DNA of 39,211 bases. It comes from Flavobacteriaceae bacterium. GTDB lineage: Bacteria; Bacteroidota; Bacteroidia; Flavobacteriales; Flavobacteriaceae. The DNA is taken from contig PBJZ01000012.1 of NCBI GenBank assembly GCA_002721275.1, positions 1-39,211 of the forward strand. Reading direction: 5' to 3'. A model generated the notes under the pieces. The model made no database searches. It had not been told where the DNA came from and worked only from the letters and a program-made list of their open reading frames with translations. Made by a program: the position numbers and the translations under genes. Below are positions 17,270-25,005 of this stretch, one piece after another (position 1 is the stretch's first letter; each line of letters starts with the position of its first letter).

Positions 17270-18475
17270 TTACAAGCTAATCAAATATCCAATTGTAAAT
17301 GCACTTAAAAATAATAATCCAAACCAGCTAAAAATTATTAATGATTTTTTTGGTTGAAATTCTAGTGGCATGAATTTACTGGAAATTAATTTTAAATTAA
17401 TCCATGCAAAAAAAGGTGTCGTCATGAATGATAATACAGTTGCAACTTGAACTAAAATTGCCATTTCAGATTGAAAAAATAAAAAAATTGCAATTGTACC
17501 TGTTGATAGTGTCAATAAAAAAAAAAGATAATAATTTGTATTTGTTTTGGTTAGAAGTTGGATTGTCTTGGAAAATGCCCTTGGTGATGCATCTAAAGTG
17601 GTAATTGTCGTACTGAACATTGTGGTGAAAGCTGCTAATGATATTATTGTAGAGAAGGATTCACCCAAGTTTAATGTATATAAATCTATGAGTTGACTAG
17701 CAAAAACTAAGCCTTTATTTGAAAATTCAATTTGAGAATTAAACATAACCAATGCCCCAAGCCCAATAAAACAAAACCCCAGCAATATTGTTGCCAGATA
17801 ACCTACATTGAAATCATAGATAGTATCCTTCAAACTTATGTTCTTAATTTCTTTTTGTTTTTCTACCGACCAAATTGAATGCCATATTGATATGTCCATT
17901 GGAGCGGGCATCCATCCCATAAATGCAATTAGAAATAATAAACCTGTTCCTTTGGGAAGCACTTGAATAAGAGGAGGAAGTTCATTAGAATTATCAAAAG
18001 CAATTATCAGAGCCAAAAAAGTACAAAATGTAAGTAACATTATTATAAATTTCATAAGCCTATCAAGTAGCTTGTATTTCCCAACAATTAATAATAATGA
18101 ACAAATTATAATTATCGATGAACCCCATATTGCAATATCTCCGGTTATTCCAAAAAAATGAGCAGCAAGACCAGCAGTAACAACCGTCACGGCAGCCTGA
18201 ATAGTAAACATGTTAGCAGTATTCAAAATTGCATAAAACCAAAGATATTTTTTGCCTATTTTACCGTATCCATCTATGAGCGTTTCTCCAGTTGCGACTG
18301 CATACCTTGGACCAAATTCAAAAAAAGGGTATTTAAAAATATTAATAATCAAAAACGCCCATATTAAACCCCAACCATAATCAGCTCCAGCTCTAGTTGA
18401 GTAAACAAGGTGAGAGACACCTATTGCAGCTCCAGCAAAAAGTAGTCCTGGACCTAGCTTTTTTATTTTATCCAT
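17270..18475 (-). CDS. Divergent Nramp-family divalent metal transporter
   Basis: A 401-residue inner-membrane protein with about 11 helices and the overall Nramp pattern. The N-terminal GPGLLFAGAAIG leads into helix 1, but the canonical metal-binding DPGN of that helix is replaced by the segment AIGVSHLV (17-24). The canonical MPH of helix 6 is replaced by MGWMPAPMDISIW (186-198). Related proteins with this altered pair are annotated in Bacteroidetes as Nramp transporters, but the missing Asp-Pro-Gly-Asn makes Mn/Fe transport uncertain; other ions are possible. The start overlaps the end of the sigma-factor gene by eight bases (ATGGATAA), so the two are translationally coupled. lipA follows. 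Confidence 0.8.
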   Translation of the reverse strand: MDKIKKLGPGLLFAGAAIGVSHLVYSTRAGADYGWGLIWAFLIINIFKYPFFEFGPRYAVATGETLIDGYGKIGKKYLWFYAILNTANMFTIQAAVTVVTAGLAAHFFGITGDIAIWGSSIIIICSLLLIVGKYKLLDRLMKFIIMLLTFCTFLALIIAFDNSNELPPLIQVLPKGTGLLFLIAFMGWMPAPMDISIWHSIWSVEKQKEIKNISLKDTIYDFNVGYLATILLGFCFIGLGALVMFNSQIEFSNKGLVFASQLIDLYTLNLGESFSTIISLAAFTTMFSTTITTLDASPRAFSKTIQLLTKTNTNYYLFFLLTLSTGTIAIFLFFQSEMAILVQVATVLSFMTTPFFAWINLKLISSKFMPLEFQPKKSLIIFSWFGLLFLSAFTIGYLISL

Positions 18476-19013
18476 CTTTTAATTTTTCTGCCAATAATTT
18501 TTTTGCTCGAAGAATTTTCACTTTGACCGAATTAAGGGGTTGATTCATTATTTTACTTATTGATTTATAGCTTTTATCATCAAAAAAGCGAAGTTGTAAT
18601 ATTTGTCTATATTCTTTTTTCAAGCTTTTTATAGTATGGAAAATTTGATCCAGATTTTGATCAATGATCATTTCTTCCTCAGGGCTAGGGTTTGAATCAA
18701 TGAATATATTTTTATAATTATCATTAATTATTTCTGAATCAAAAATCTTTATTTTTTCTTTTCTTAATTGATCAAGATGAATATTTTTTGATATAGTGAT
18801 CAACCATGTTTTGAATTTATATTTGACATCAAACGAACTTAGTTTATCAAAAGCTTTTGCAAATGTTTCAATTGAAAGTTCTTCAGCAATTTGATTGTTA
18901 CCAACCCTTTTTAACTGAAAATTGTATAAATAGTCCCAATTATTATTGAATAAAACATTAAATGCCTTTTGATCATTTTGCTTGGCCCTATGAATTAAAT
19001 CTTTTTCATCCAT
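18468..19013 (-). CDS. RNA polymerase sigma-70 family factor (ECF-like)
   Basis: A 181-residue sigma factor with region 2 (residues ~20-87, including ELSIETFAKAFDKL and the -10-recognition segment KFKTWLITISKNIHLDQLRKEK) and region 4 (~125-178). Region 4 has a helix-turn-helix at SYKSISKIMNQPLNSVKVKILRAKKLL. Regions 1 and 3 are absent, as in extracytoplasmic-function sigmas. No anti-sigma gene is adjacent. It sits between a small Cys-rich secreted protein (16 bases upstream) and an Nramp-type transporter (8-base overlap), with lipA after that. Target promoters are unknown; control of its own operon would be typical but is not shown. Confidence 0.9.
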   Translation of the reverse strand: MDEKDLIHRAKQNDQKAFNVLFNNNWDYLYNFQLKRVGNNQIAEELSIETFAKAFDKLSSFDVKYKFKTWLITISKNIHLDQLRKEKIKIFDSEIINDNYKNIFIDSNPSPEEEMIIDQNLDQIFHTIKSLKKEYRQILQLRFFDDKSYKSISKIMNQPLNSVKVKILRAKKLLAEKLKDG

Positions 19014-19029
19014 ATTAAATATCTAAAAA

Positions 19030-19239
19030 TTAATTAGATTGAGGGTCTACACTAGAACAATTTTGATCTTGAGGTAGTTTTCCACATATTCCACATGGTT
19101 CATCCTTTTTATTAAGAAATGGACTTTGGCTTGCACATGTTCCAGCAAACTTTCCATCTTTCTTACTCCATATTTTTATGGCAATTCCGGCAAAACAGAG
19201 GCCTAAAAAGAAACACGTTAAGAAAAATAATTTCATCAT
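19030..19239 (-). CDS. Small secreted/membrane Cys-rich protein
   Basis: A protein of about 69 residues beginning MMKLFFLTCFFLG. A hydrophobic N-terminal segment is followed by a short lysine-rich stretch (IKIWSKKDGKF), and then a Cys-containing region: GTCASQSP, EPCGICGKL and DQNCSS. The four cysteines after the membrane segment suggest a metal site or disulfides. I recall similar small proteins annotated as membrane or secreted protein in Flavobacteria, with the CASQ...CGxCGK pattern conserved. The frame is open six codons upstream, but the tandem ATGs at 19234-19239 put the signal-like segment at the N-terminus. First gene of the sigma/Nramp/lipA run. Function unknown. Confidence 0.7.
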   Translation of the reverse strand: MMKLFFLTCFFLGLCFAGIAIKIWSKKDGKFAGTCASQSPFLNKKDEPCGICGKLPQDQNCSSVDPQSN

Positions 19240-19329
19240 ACAAATATATGAAATCAAATTATAGAATTATGATTTATAATTTAAGTAAACTATCTAAAAT
19301 TTGTAATTTTAAAAAGAACAATTTTTTAA

Positions 19330-19824
19330 ATGTACATTAGACTTAATTTATGGTTAATCATATTTTTATTTGTGAATAATTTCTATGGTTGTGATTTTTT
19401 TGACTTAAAAAAGGTCTCTTCAAATGAAATTATAAAAGCTTCTGAATGGACCAAATTAGATCAATCTCCATCTTATTACGAATGTGAAAAGTTTTCAATA
19501 TTGGAAGAGCAAAAAAAATGCTTTAAAGAAAAATTAGTTAGTTTAATTTATTCTGAACTTTCAGGCTATAATTTAAAGTCAAAAGATGAGGTAAACTCCG
19601 AATTTATTATTCAAATAAAAATAAATGAGACGGGTAATTATAGTCTTGACTCAATAATTGATCCAAATAATGTAGTCAAAACAATACCTGAGCTAAAAAA
19701 AAATATTGTAAAGGTTATCTCGAATTTACCCGCTGCTATGCCTGCAGTTAAAACTAATGTTGGTTTATTTGTCAATGTAAAATTTTCTTTACCTATAAAA
19801 ATCACATCAAAAAAACCCAAATGA
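19330..19824 (+). CDS. Conserved Flavobacterial lipoprotein, function unknown
   Basis: A 164-residue protein with a hydrophobic signal (residues 4-17) and a lipobox-like end NFYGC, placing the lipid-modified Cys at 21. The mature part has a short Cys-containing motif (YYECEKFSILEEQKKCF, residues ~49-65), then a C-terminal domain of alternating strands (FIIQIKINETGNYSLDSI and FVNVKFSLPIKI). Its layout recalls the TonB C-terminal fold used in many Bacteroidetes lipoproteins, but similarity is weak. Its TGA stop overlaps the ruvC start by four bases (ATGA), so the two are cotranslated. No function can be assigned. Confidence 0.75.
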   Translation: MYIRLNLWLIIFLFVNNFYGCDFFDLKKVSSNEIIKASEWTKLDQSPSYYECEKFSILEEQKKCFKEKLVSLIYSELSGYNLKSKDEVNSEFIIQIKINETGNYSLDSIIDPNNVVKTIPELKKNIVKVISNLPAAMPAVKTNVGLFVNVKFSLPIKITSKKPK

Positions 19825-20375
19825 TTAATAAGGAACTAATTATACTAGGTATTGACCCAGGAACAACAATCATGGGTTTTGGAGTAATTAAGATAATTGA
19901 TAAAAAAATGCATTTGCTGGAATTAAATGAATTGCAATTACAAAAAGAAAAGGATCATTTTACCAAACTTAAATTAATTTTTGAAAGAACATTAGAGTTG
20001 ATAGATAATTTTCACCCGGATGAACTTTCCATTGAAGCTCCATTTTTTGGAAAAAATGTACAGTCAATGTTAAAGCTTGGAAGAGCACAAGGTACAGCAA
20101 TATCGGCTGGTTTGTCCAGACAAATTATCATTGCAGAGTACTCGCCAAAAAAAATTAAAATGTCTATAACTGGTAATGGGAATGCATCTAAATTACAGGT
20201 TGCAAGAATGCTGCAAAGTATATTTAAAATTAAATCACTTCCAAAAAATTTGGATGCTACCGATGGATTAGCTGCTGCAGTTTGTCATTATTATAACAGA
20301 GAATCAATTAATTCAGAAAAAAAATATTCCAGTTGGTCCTCTTTTGTAAGTCAAAATCCATCAAAAATAAAATAA
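19821..20375 (+). CDS. ruvC: Crossover junction endodeoxyribonuclease RuvC
   Basis: A 184-residue Holliday-junction resolvase that cuts four-way DNA junctions after RuvAB branch migration. The four catalytic acidic residues are in place: Asp12 in GIDPGTT, Glu72 in SIEAPFFGKN, Asp145 and Asp148 in NLDATDGLAAAVCH. The spacing matches E. coli (7, 66, 138, 141). Length is normal with a short C-terminal tail. Its start overlaps the stop of the upstream lipoprotein gene by four bases and hemW follows after four bases, so the three form an operon. ruvA and ruvB are not in the window. Confidence 0.96.
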   Translation: MINKELIILGIDPGTTIMGFGVIKIIDKKMHLLELNELQLQKEKDHFTKLKLIFERTLELIDNFHPDELSIEAPFFGKNVQSMLKLGRAQGTAISAGLSRQIIIAEYSPKKIKMSITGNGNASKLQVARMLQSIFKIKSLPKNLDATDGLAAAVCHYYNRESINSEKKYSSWSSFVSQNPSKIK

Positions 20376-20379
20376 GTTA

Positions 20380-21513
20380 ATGGCAGGAATATATTTTCAC
20401 TTTCCTTTTTGTAAAAAAGCTTGTACTTACTGTAATTTTCATTTCTCAACATCATTTAAGAAAAAAAAATTAGTTTTAAGTTCGATGATAAAGGAACTAA
20501 TAATGAGAAAAGATTTTTTAAACAACAAAATCATTGAAAGTATTTATTTTGGTGGTGGATCCCCTTCTTTGATTGATCCCAATTTAGTTGGGGAATTCAT
20601 TCAATGTGTAAAAGATTATTATAAAGTTTCAGAAGATGCTGAGATTACTATGGAGTTGAATCCAGATGATGCATCATATGAATATATAAATAGCTTAAAA
20701 AAAAATAAAGTTAATAGAATTAGTATTGGGGTTCAGTCTTTTATAGAGGAAGATCTTCTTTTGATGAATAGGTCTCACAATTCTCACCAAGCATTCAGGT
20801 CAATCGAAATGGTGAAAGATACTTTTGAAAATTTTTCTTTGGATTTGATTTATGGAATGCCTACTACAAATCTTGATAAATGGAAATTTAATTTAAGTAA
20901 GGCAATATCTTATGATCCTCCTCATTTGTCATCATATGTGCTAACAGTTGAAGATAAAACGATTTTAAAAAAACAAATCTCCTCAGGCAAACTTCATTCA
21001 ATACCTGAAAAAGAAGTTGAAGATCAATACTGGTATATGATAAATTATCTTGAGAAATTTAAATACCATAATTATGAATTTTCAAGTTTTTCAAAATCCG
21101 GGTATTATTCAAAAAACAACAATGGATATTGGAGCGGAAAAGCATACCTTGGAATTGGTCCTTCAGCTCACAGTTTTGATGGACTTATGACAAGAAGTTG
21201 GAATGTAAGTCAAAACAGTTCTTATTTAAATTCTATAGAACAAAATTGTTTACCATTGTCAATGGAATCTCTAAGTTTAAAAGATAGATTCAACGAGATG
21301 GTTATGACTGGTCTTAGGACTTCCTCTGGAGTTTCAATTCAAAAAATAAGAAGTAAAATTGGTGAAAAGTTTGTTAGTTATTTGGAGGAAACCGCAAAAA
21401 AAAGGGTTTTATCAAATGACTTATATTGGGATGGAGATCATCTTCATGTAACTAAAAAATCTAAATTTTTATCTGATGGAATTGCCTCTGATTTATTTTT
21501 AGTAAATTTTTAA
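20380..21513 (+). CDS. hemW: Heme chaperone HemW (radical-SAM, HemN-like)
   Basis: A 377-residue radical-SAM protein of the HemN-like group. The cluster motif CKKACTYC gives Cys11, Cys15 and Cys18. It is followed by FGGGSPSL near 59, MELNPDDA near 88, and SIGVQSFIEEDL near 111. HemW lacks the extra N-terminal segment of true HemN and acts as a heme-delivering chaperone rather than coproporphyrinogen oxidase; the length here fits HemW. A nine-A run at 20461-20469 lies in frame (FKKKKL) and is intact, in contrast to the ten-A run in lpxK. Its last bases overlap the end of the convergent dipeptidase gene by four bases. Confidence 0.92.
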   Translation: MAGIYFHFPFCKKACTYCNFHFSTSFKKKKLVLSSMIKELIMRKDFLNNKIIESIYFGGGSPSLIDPNLVGEFIQCVKDYYKVSEDAEITMELNPDDASYEYINSLKKNKVNRISIGVQSFIEEDLLLMNRSHNSHQAFRSIEMVKDTFENFSLDLIYGMPTTNLDKWKFNLSKAISYDPPHLSSYVLTVEDKTILKKQISSGKLHSIPEKEVEDQYWYMINYLEKFKYHNYEFSSFSKSGYYSKNNNGYWSGKAYLGIGPSAHSFDGLMTRSWNVSQNSSYLNSIEQNCLPLSMESLSLKDRFNEMVMTGLRTSSGVSIQKIRSKIGEKFVSYLEETAKKRVLSNDLYWDGDHLHVTKKSKFLSDGIASDLFLVNF

Positions 21514-22901
21514 ACTTTATTTTGTTTTATAAGTTTTACAAAATTTTTGTGAAAATAAGGAATTGTCTCAATGCCCTTGAAAAAATTAAATAGCCCAAAG
21601 TGTTCATTTGGAGAATGAATTGCATCACTATCCAATCCAAAACCCATCAATACTGTTTTACAGCCGAGAATTTCCTCAAACATAGGTACAATAGGAATAC
21701 TTCCTCCATCTCTTACAGAATATGGAGCTTTACCGAAACTTTTTTCATATGCCATGTGAGCTGCTTTGTATGCAATACTGTCCGTGGGTGTAAGATAAGC
21801 CTGTCCACCATGATGAGTTTTAATTTTAACTTGAACTGATTTTGGTGCAATTTTTTTAAAATGTTTAATAAACAATTTGCTTATTTTTTTCCAATTTTGA
21901 TTTGGTACTAGTCGCATGGATATTTTTGCATTAGCTTCACTTGGAATTACTGTTTTTGCTCCTTCTCCAATGTATCCACCCCAAATACCGTTTACATCCA
22001 ATGTTGGACGAATAGATTTTCTCTCCGGAGTTGTAAATCCTTTTTCTCCAGAAGTTAAATTAATGTTTAAAGATTTTTTAAATTTATCGATGTCGAATGG
22101 AATTTTTTGCATTTCTTTCCTTTCATCAATATTTACATCCAATACATCTTCATAAAACCCTGGTATTGTAACCTTGTTATTTTCATCTTTTAAAGAACTA
22201 ATCATTTCACAAAGAATATTTATAGGATTAGCAACTGTACCTCCATAAAGTCCTGAATGTAGGTCTCTGTTTGGACCAACCAATTTCACCTCCATGTAGC
22301 TTAAACCTCTTAAACCAGTGGTAATAGAAGGTTTATTGTTGCTTAAAATACCTGTATCAGAAATTAAAATAACATCCGATTTTAATTTTTCTTTATTTTC
22401 AATAACAAAAGATTCTAGATTATTACTTCCAACTTCTTCTTCCCCTTCTATCATTAACTTTATATTACAAGGAAGTTCATTTTTTGATATCATCAATTCC
22501 AATGCCTTAACATGCATGAATGTTTGTCCTTTATCATCACAGGCACCTCTTGCATATATGGCACCTTCTGGATGAGTTTTTGTTTTTTTTATAATTGGTT
22601 CAAAAGGTGGGCTATCCCATAAATTTATAGGATCAGGTGGTTGAACATCATAATGACCATATATTAAAATGGTTGGGAGCTTAATATCAATTATTTTTTC
22701 TCCATATACAATTGGATGTCCTTTGGTTTTTATTATTTCAACATTTTCACAGCCAGCTTTGGAAACTGATTTAGCTAGCCACTGAGCTGTATCAATGACT
22801 GAGTTTTTAAATTCTGGGTCGGCACTAATAGAAGGAAGTTTTAAAAAGTCAATGAGCTCGTCTAAGTACTGTTTTTTTTGATTTTTAGACAAATTGTACA
22901 T
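21510..22901 (-). CDS. M20-family dipeptidase
   Basis: A 463-residue zinc peptidase of the M20 family (carnosinase/PepV-like dipeptidase group). Metal and catalytic motifs: GHYDVQPPDP near 82-91 (His and Asp), ARGACDDKGQ near 118-127 (bridging Asp), EGEEEVGS near 150-157 (general-base Glu and metal Glu), SDTG near 181, and the dimerisation-lid motif HSGLYGG near 216. The C-terminal metal His lies in DAIHSPNEHF. No signal peptide is evident, so it is probably cytoplasmic, hydrolysing dipeptides. Exact specificity unknown. It converges on hemW with a four-base overlap. Confidence 0.92.
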   Translation of the reverse strand: MYNLSKNQKKQYLDELIDFLKLPSISADPEFKNSVIDTAQWLAKSVSKAGCENVEIIKTKGHPIVYGEKIIDIKLPTILIYGHYDVQPPDPINLWDSPPFEPIIKKTKTHPEGAIYARGACDDKGQTFMHVKALELMISKNELPCNIKLMIEGEEEVGSNNLESFVIENKEKLKSDVILISDTGILSNNKPSITTGLRGLSYMEVKLVGPNRDLHSGLYGGTVANPINILCEMISSLKDENNKVTIPGFYEDVLDVNIDERKEMQKIPFDIDKFKKSLNINLTSGEKGFTTPERKSIRPTLDVNGIWGGYIGEGAKTVIPSEANAKISMRLVPNQNWKKISKLFIKHFKKIAPKSVQVKIKTHHGGQAYLTPTDSIAYKAAHMAYEKSFGKAPYSVRDGGSIPIVPMFEEILGCKTVLMGFGLDSDAIHSPNEHFGLFNFFKGIETIPYFHKNFVKLIKQNKV

Positions 22902-22980
22902 ATTTATAATTTTGATTTGTAAAAATAGTAAAACATGATAATCATATTAACTATCTCCACAGTTTTTTATAAAACTTGAT

Positions 22981-22988
22981 TATATTTG
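22981..22988 (+). promoter_or_regulatory. Possible -7 box for tRNA-Leu
   Basis: TATATTTG matches TAnnTTTG and lies 17 bases before the tRNA. The -33 region is only T-rich (22963-22968). The rest of the 104-base spacer 22902-23005 holds nothing notable beyond a small AGTTTT/AAAACT palindrome at 22961-22976. Confidence 0.4.
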
Positions 22989-23005
22989 TTGGCCTTGAAA
23001 TTTAA

Positions 23006-23087
23006 GCGGGTGTGGTGAAATTGGTAGACACGCTAGACTTAGGATCTAGTGCTTCACGGCTTGGGGGTTCGAGTCCCTTCACCCGCA
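23006..23087 (+). tRNA. tRNA-Leu (anticodon TAG)
   Basis: A class II tRNA. The acceptor stem pairs GCGGGTG (23006-23012) with CACCCGC (23080-23086), followed by discriminator A. The anticodon stem CTAGA/TCTAG encloses CTTAGGA (anticodon TAG). A variable arm (gtgcttcacggcttg region) and T-arm GGGGG-TTCGAGT-CCCTT are present. CCA is not encoded. Confidence 0.95.
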
Positions 23088-23091
23088 CAAT

Positions 23092-23126
23092 AAAAAAACC
23101 TTAACATTTTGTTAAGGTTTTTTTTA
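23092..23126 (+). terminator. Intrinsic terminator after tRNA-Leu
   Basis: ACCTTAAC (23098-23105) pairs with GTTAAGGT (23111-23118), extended by the flanking A-run and T-run, with a short loop and a T8 tail. It starts five bases after the tRNA. The A-run on the other side makes it potentially bidirectional, also ending the convergent gene at 23188. Confidence 0.88.
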
Positions 23127-23187
23127 TCTATTGCACTGATATATGGGTGATTTCTTTTAGTGAAAGATATAAAAGATAGATGATAAA

Positions 23188-23928
23188 CTACCTTTTAAAT
23201 TTAAATTTCATGAGCTGAATATCATCTAGTCCTTCGTCATCAAATGGATATTCCATTTGATCCTGGATGTTGTAGAGAGATATCAAAATAAATTCACTTA
23301 ACATTACAACGAAATATGTTAAATATACTGAGTCTTGTCCAGCTCCCATTTTGTGTATTATTGTAGGGGTGTAAACTAAAGGAAAAAGGTATATGAAAAT
23401 CAAACAATAAGCTTTTAAGCTAATAGGGGTTCTGTGTAAATAAATTGCAATCAAATTATCTTGACCATCACTAACATCTCTTAAAAAACGGATTGCTTTT
23501 TGTCTAATTCCTCCCGAAATTTCCTCATCATTATTTTTAAAAAAATTAAAAACAGATTCTGTATTTGCATCAATTTTTTCTAAATCAATTTTTGGTTTTG
23601 AGAGTTCTTTTAAGAAATCGTCCTCTAACTTTTTTATAATGCTTGAAAAGTCTTTAAGTTTTTCGTCACTTAGTTTACTCATTTTTAAATAATGCGTAAT
23701 GGTCCTTAGATTACTTCTAAATTGACTTAGATGCTCTAGTGCTTTTTCACGTCTTCTGAATGCTGATCTTATGCAAAAAACTAATGGAAAAATTATTGCA
23801 ATACTTATTAGGGTTAAATCGATATCATAATCTACTTGGTACTTGTAGGCAAAGAAAAGAACTAAGAAAGAAATTATTAGTGCAATAAATGTCTTATAAT
23901 TTACAATAACAATATATCTATTTAGCAT
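23188..23928 (-). CDS. Membrane protein of unknown function (bestrophin-like layout)
   Basis: A 246-residue protein with two N-terminal membrane segments (residues ~12-29 and ~36-53), an Arg-rich turn (IRSAFRRREKALEHL), a charged helical middle region (~60-165), two more membrane segments (~172-190 and ~198-217) and an acidic C-terminal tail (EYPFDDEGLDDIQL). The arrangement of membrane pairs around a cytoplasmic helical region, an FR/RRR-type motif after helix 2 and a PFDDE-type acidic motif at the end recalls bestrophin-like anion channels. The similarity is by layout only and I do not claim the function. It is divergent from the secreted protein gene at 23973 and lies downstream of the tRNA-Leu terminator. 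Confidence 0.7.
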   Translation of the reverse strand: MLNRYIVIVNYKTFIALIISFLVLFFAYKYQVDYDIDLTLISIAIIFPLVFCIRSAFRRREKALEHLSQFRSNLRTITHYLKMSKLSDEKLKDFSSIIKKLEDDFLKELSKPKIDLEKIDANTESVFNFFKNNDEEISGGIRQKAIRFLRDVSDGQDNLIAIYLHRTPISLKAYCLIFIYLFPLVYTPTIIHKMGAGQDSVYLTYFVVMLSEFILISLYNIQDQMEYPFDDEGLDDIQLMKFKFKR

Positions 23929-23944
23929 AAGGTCAAATATTTTT

Positions 23945-23952
23945 TATATTTG
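23945..23952 (+). promoter_or_regulatory. Possible promoter of the CotH-like gene (-7 box)
   Basis: TATATTTG matches TAnnTTTG, 20 bases before the ATG. TTTA at 23921-23924 stands 20 bases upstream as an imperfect -33 element (consensus TTTG). Confidence 0.4.
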
Positions 23953-23972
23953 ATAAATTTAACAACTATATT

Positions 23973-24992
23973 ATGAATAAACAATTAAACTTATTATTGT
24001 TGATGTTTTTGGGTCTTTTTATTAATGCACAAGAGGACAGTGATTTGTCCGCTTTATTTCAAAATGACGAGCCATTAAAAATAAAACTCAATTATTCCAA
24101 CAAGGAAATGAATAAAAAAACTAACGATTCAACTTTTATTGAAACGCAAATGTCATATGAAGAGGCAGGTACATGGAAAAATATTGATGTAAGGCTCAGG
24201 GCGAGAGGTAACTTCAGAAGAAGTGAGTGCTATTTTCCTCCAATAAAAATGAAAATAAAAAAAGTCGATAGAAAAGGAACATTATTTGAGGGAAATAAAA
24301 ATTTAAAGTTAGTGCTCCCCTGTAAACAAGAGTCCGATAAGAACGACAACATAATGAAAGAGTACATGGCATATAAATTGTATGAACAAATTTCTCCATA
24401 CCATTTCAACGTTAGGAGAGTTAATATTGAATTTTCTGAAAAAAGAGGAAAAAAAGAAAAAATGCATCAATTAAAAGGATTTTTAATTGAGGATGATAAA
24501 GTTATTGCCAAACGTTTTGAGGGTAAAGTTGTAGATAGGTTCATCCATCCTCTTGCAATGGATGCTTCCGTTTCAGTCCAAAATGCTATGTTTAATTTTT
24601 TATTAGGTAACACTGACATATCTGTAGCATACCAACATAACGCAAAATTACTTTACATTGATAAGAAATTAATTCCTCTCTCTTATGATTTTGATATGTC
24701 GGGATTTGTGAATCCAAGCTATGCTACAGTAAACGAAACACTTGGTATAAACTCTGTAAGAGATCGAAAGTACCGAGGATTCAAGAGGGATACTTCAATC
24801 ATGCAAGAGACTCGAGATCTCTATATTAGTAAAAAAAGTGATTTAGTTTCAATAGTTGAATCCCACAAATCTGAATTTGATAGCGAAAAAGAATACAAAG
24901 AGACTATTGGTTTCCTCAATGAGTTCTATGAAATAATTGAAGCTGATAAAAGTTTCCAGAAAGAGATTTTAGATGCGATGAGGACAAAATAG
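23973..24992 (+). CDS. Secreted protein with distant CotH-kinase-like motifs
   Basis: A 339-residue protein with a clear signal peptide ending in FINAQ (residue 20). The mature part has RLRARGNFRR at 74-83, KLVLPC near 112, LKGFLIEDDKVIAKRF near 167-181, then NFLLGNTDISVAYQHN at 208-223 and PLSYDFDMSGFVNPSY at 235-250. The order RGN, then GNxD...HN, then DFD matches the layout of CotH-type atypical kinases, in which the Asp of these last two motifs binds metal and nucleotide. The match is by motif only. Close relatives seem widespread in Flavobacteria as proteins of unknown function. The export signal and kinase-like motifs together are unexpected. It converges on the alkaline phosphatase gene with a 13-base gap. 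Confidence 0.75.
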   Translation: MNKQLNLLLLMFLGLFINAQEDSDLSALFQNDEPLKIKLNYSNKEMNKKTNDSTFIETQMSYEEAGTWKNIDVRLRARGNFRRSECYFPPIKMKIKKVDRKGTLFEGNKNLKLVLPCKQESDKNDNIMKEYMAYKLYEQISPYHFNVRRVNIEFSEKRGKKEKMHQLKGFLIEDDKVIAKRFEGKVVDRFIHPLAMDASVSVQNAMFNFLLGNTDISVAYQHNAKLLYIDKKLIPLSYDFDMSGFVNPSYATVNETLGINSVRDRKYRGFKRDTSIMQETRDLYISKKSDLVSIVESHKSEFDSEKEYKETIGFLNEFYEIIEADKSFQKEILDAMRTK

Positions 24993-25005
24993 AAAGTTTA
25001 AGAAT

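Noticed and set aside
22961-22976. AGTTTT/AAAACT palindrome before tRNA-Leu
   Set aside because: Six AT-rich pairs with no T-tract; likely chance at this base composition.
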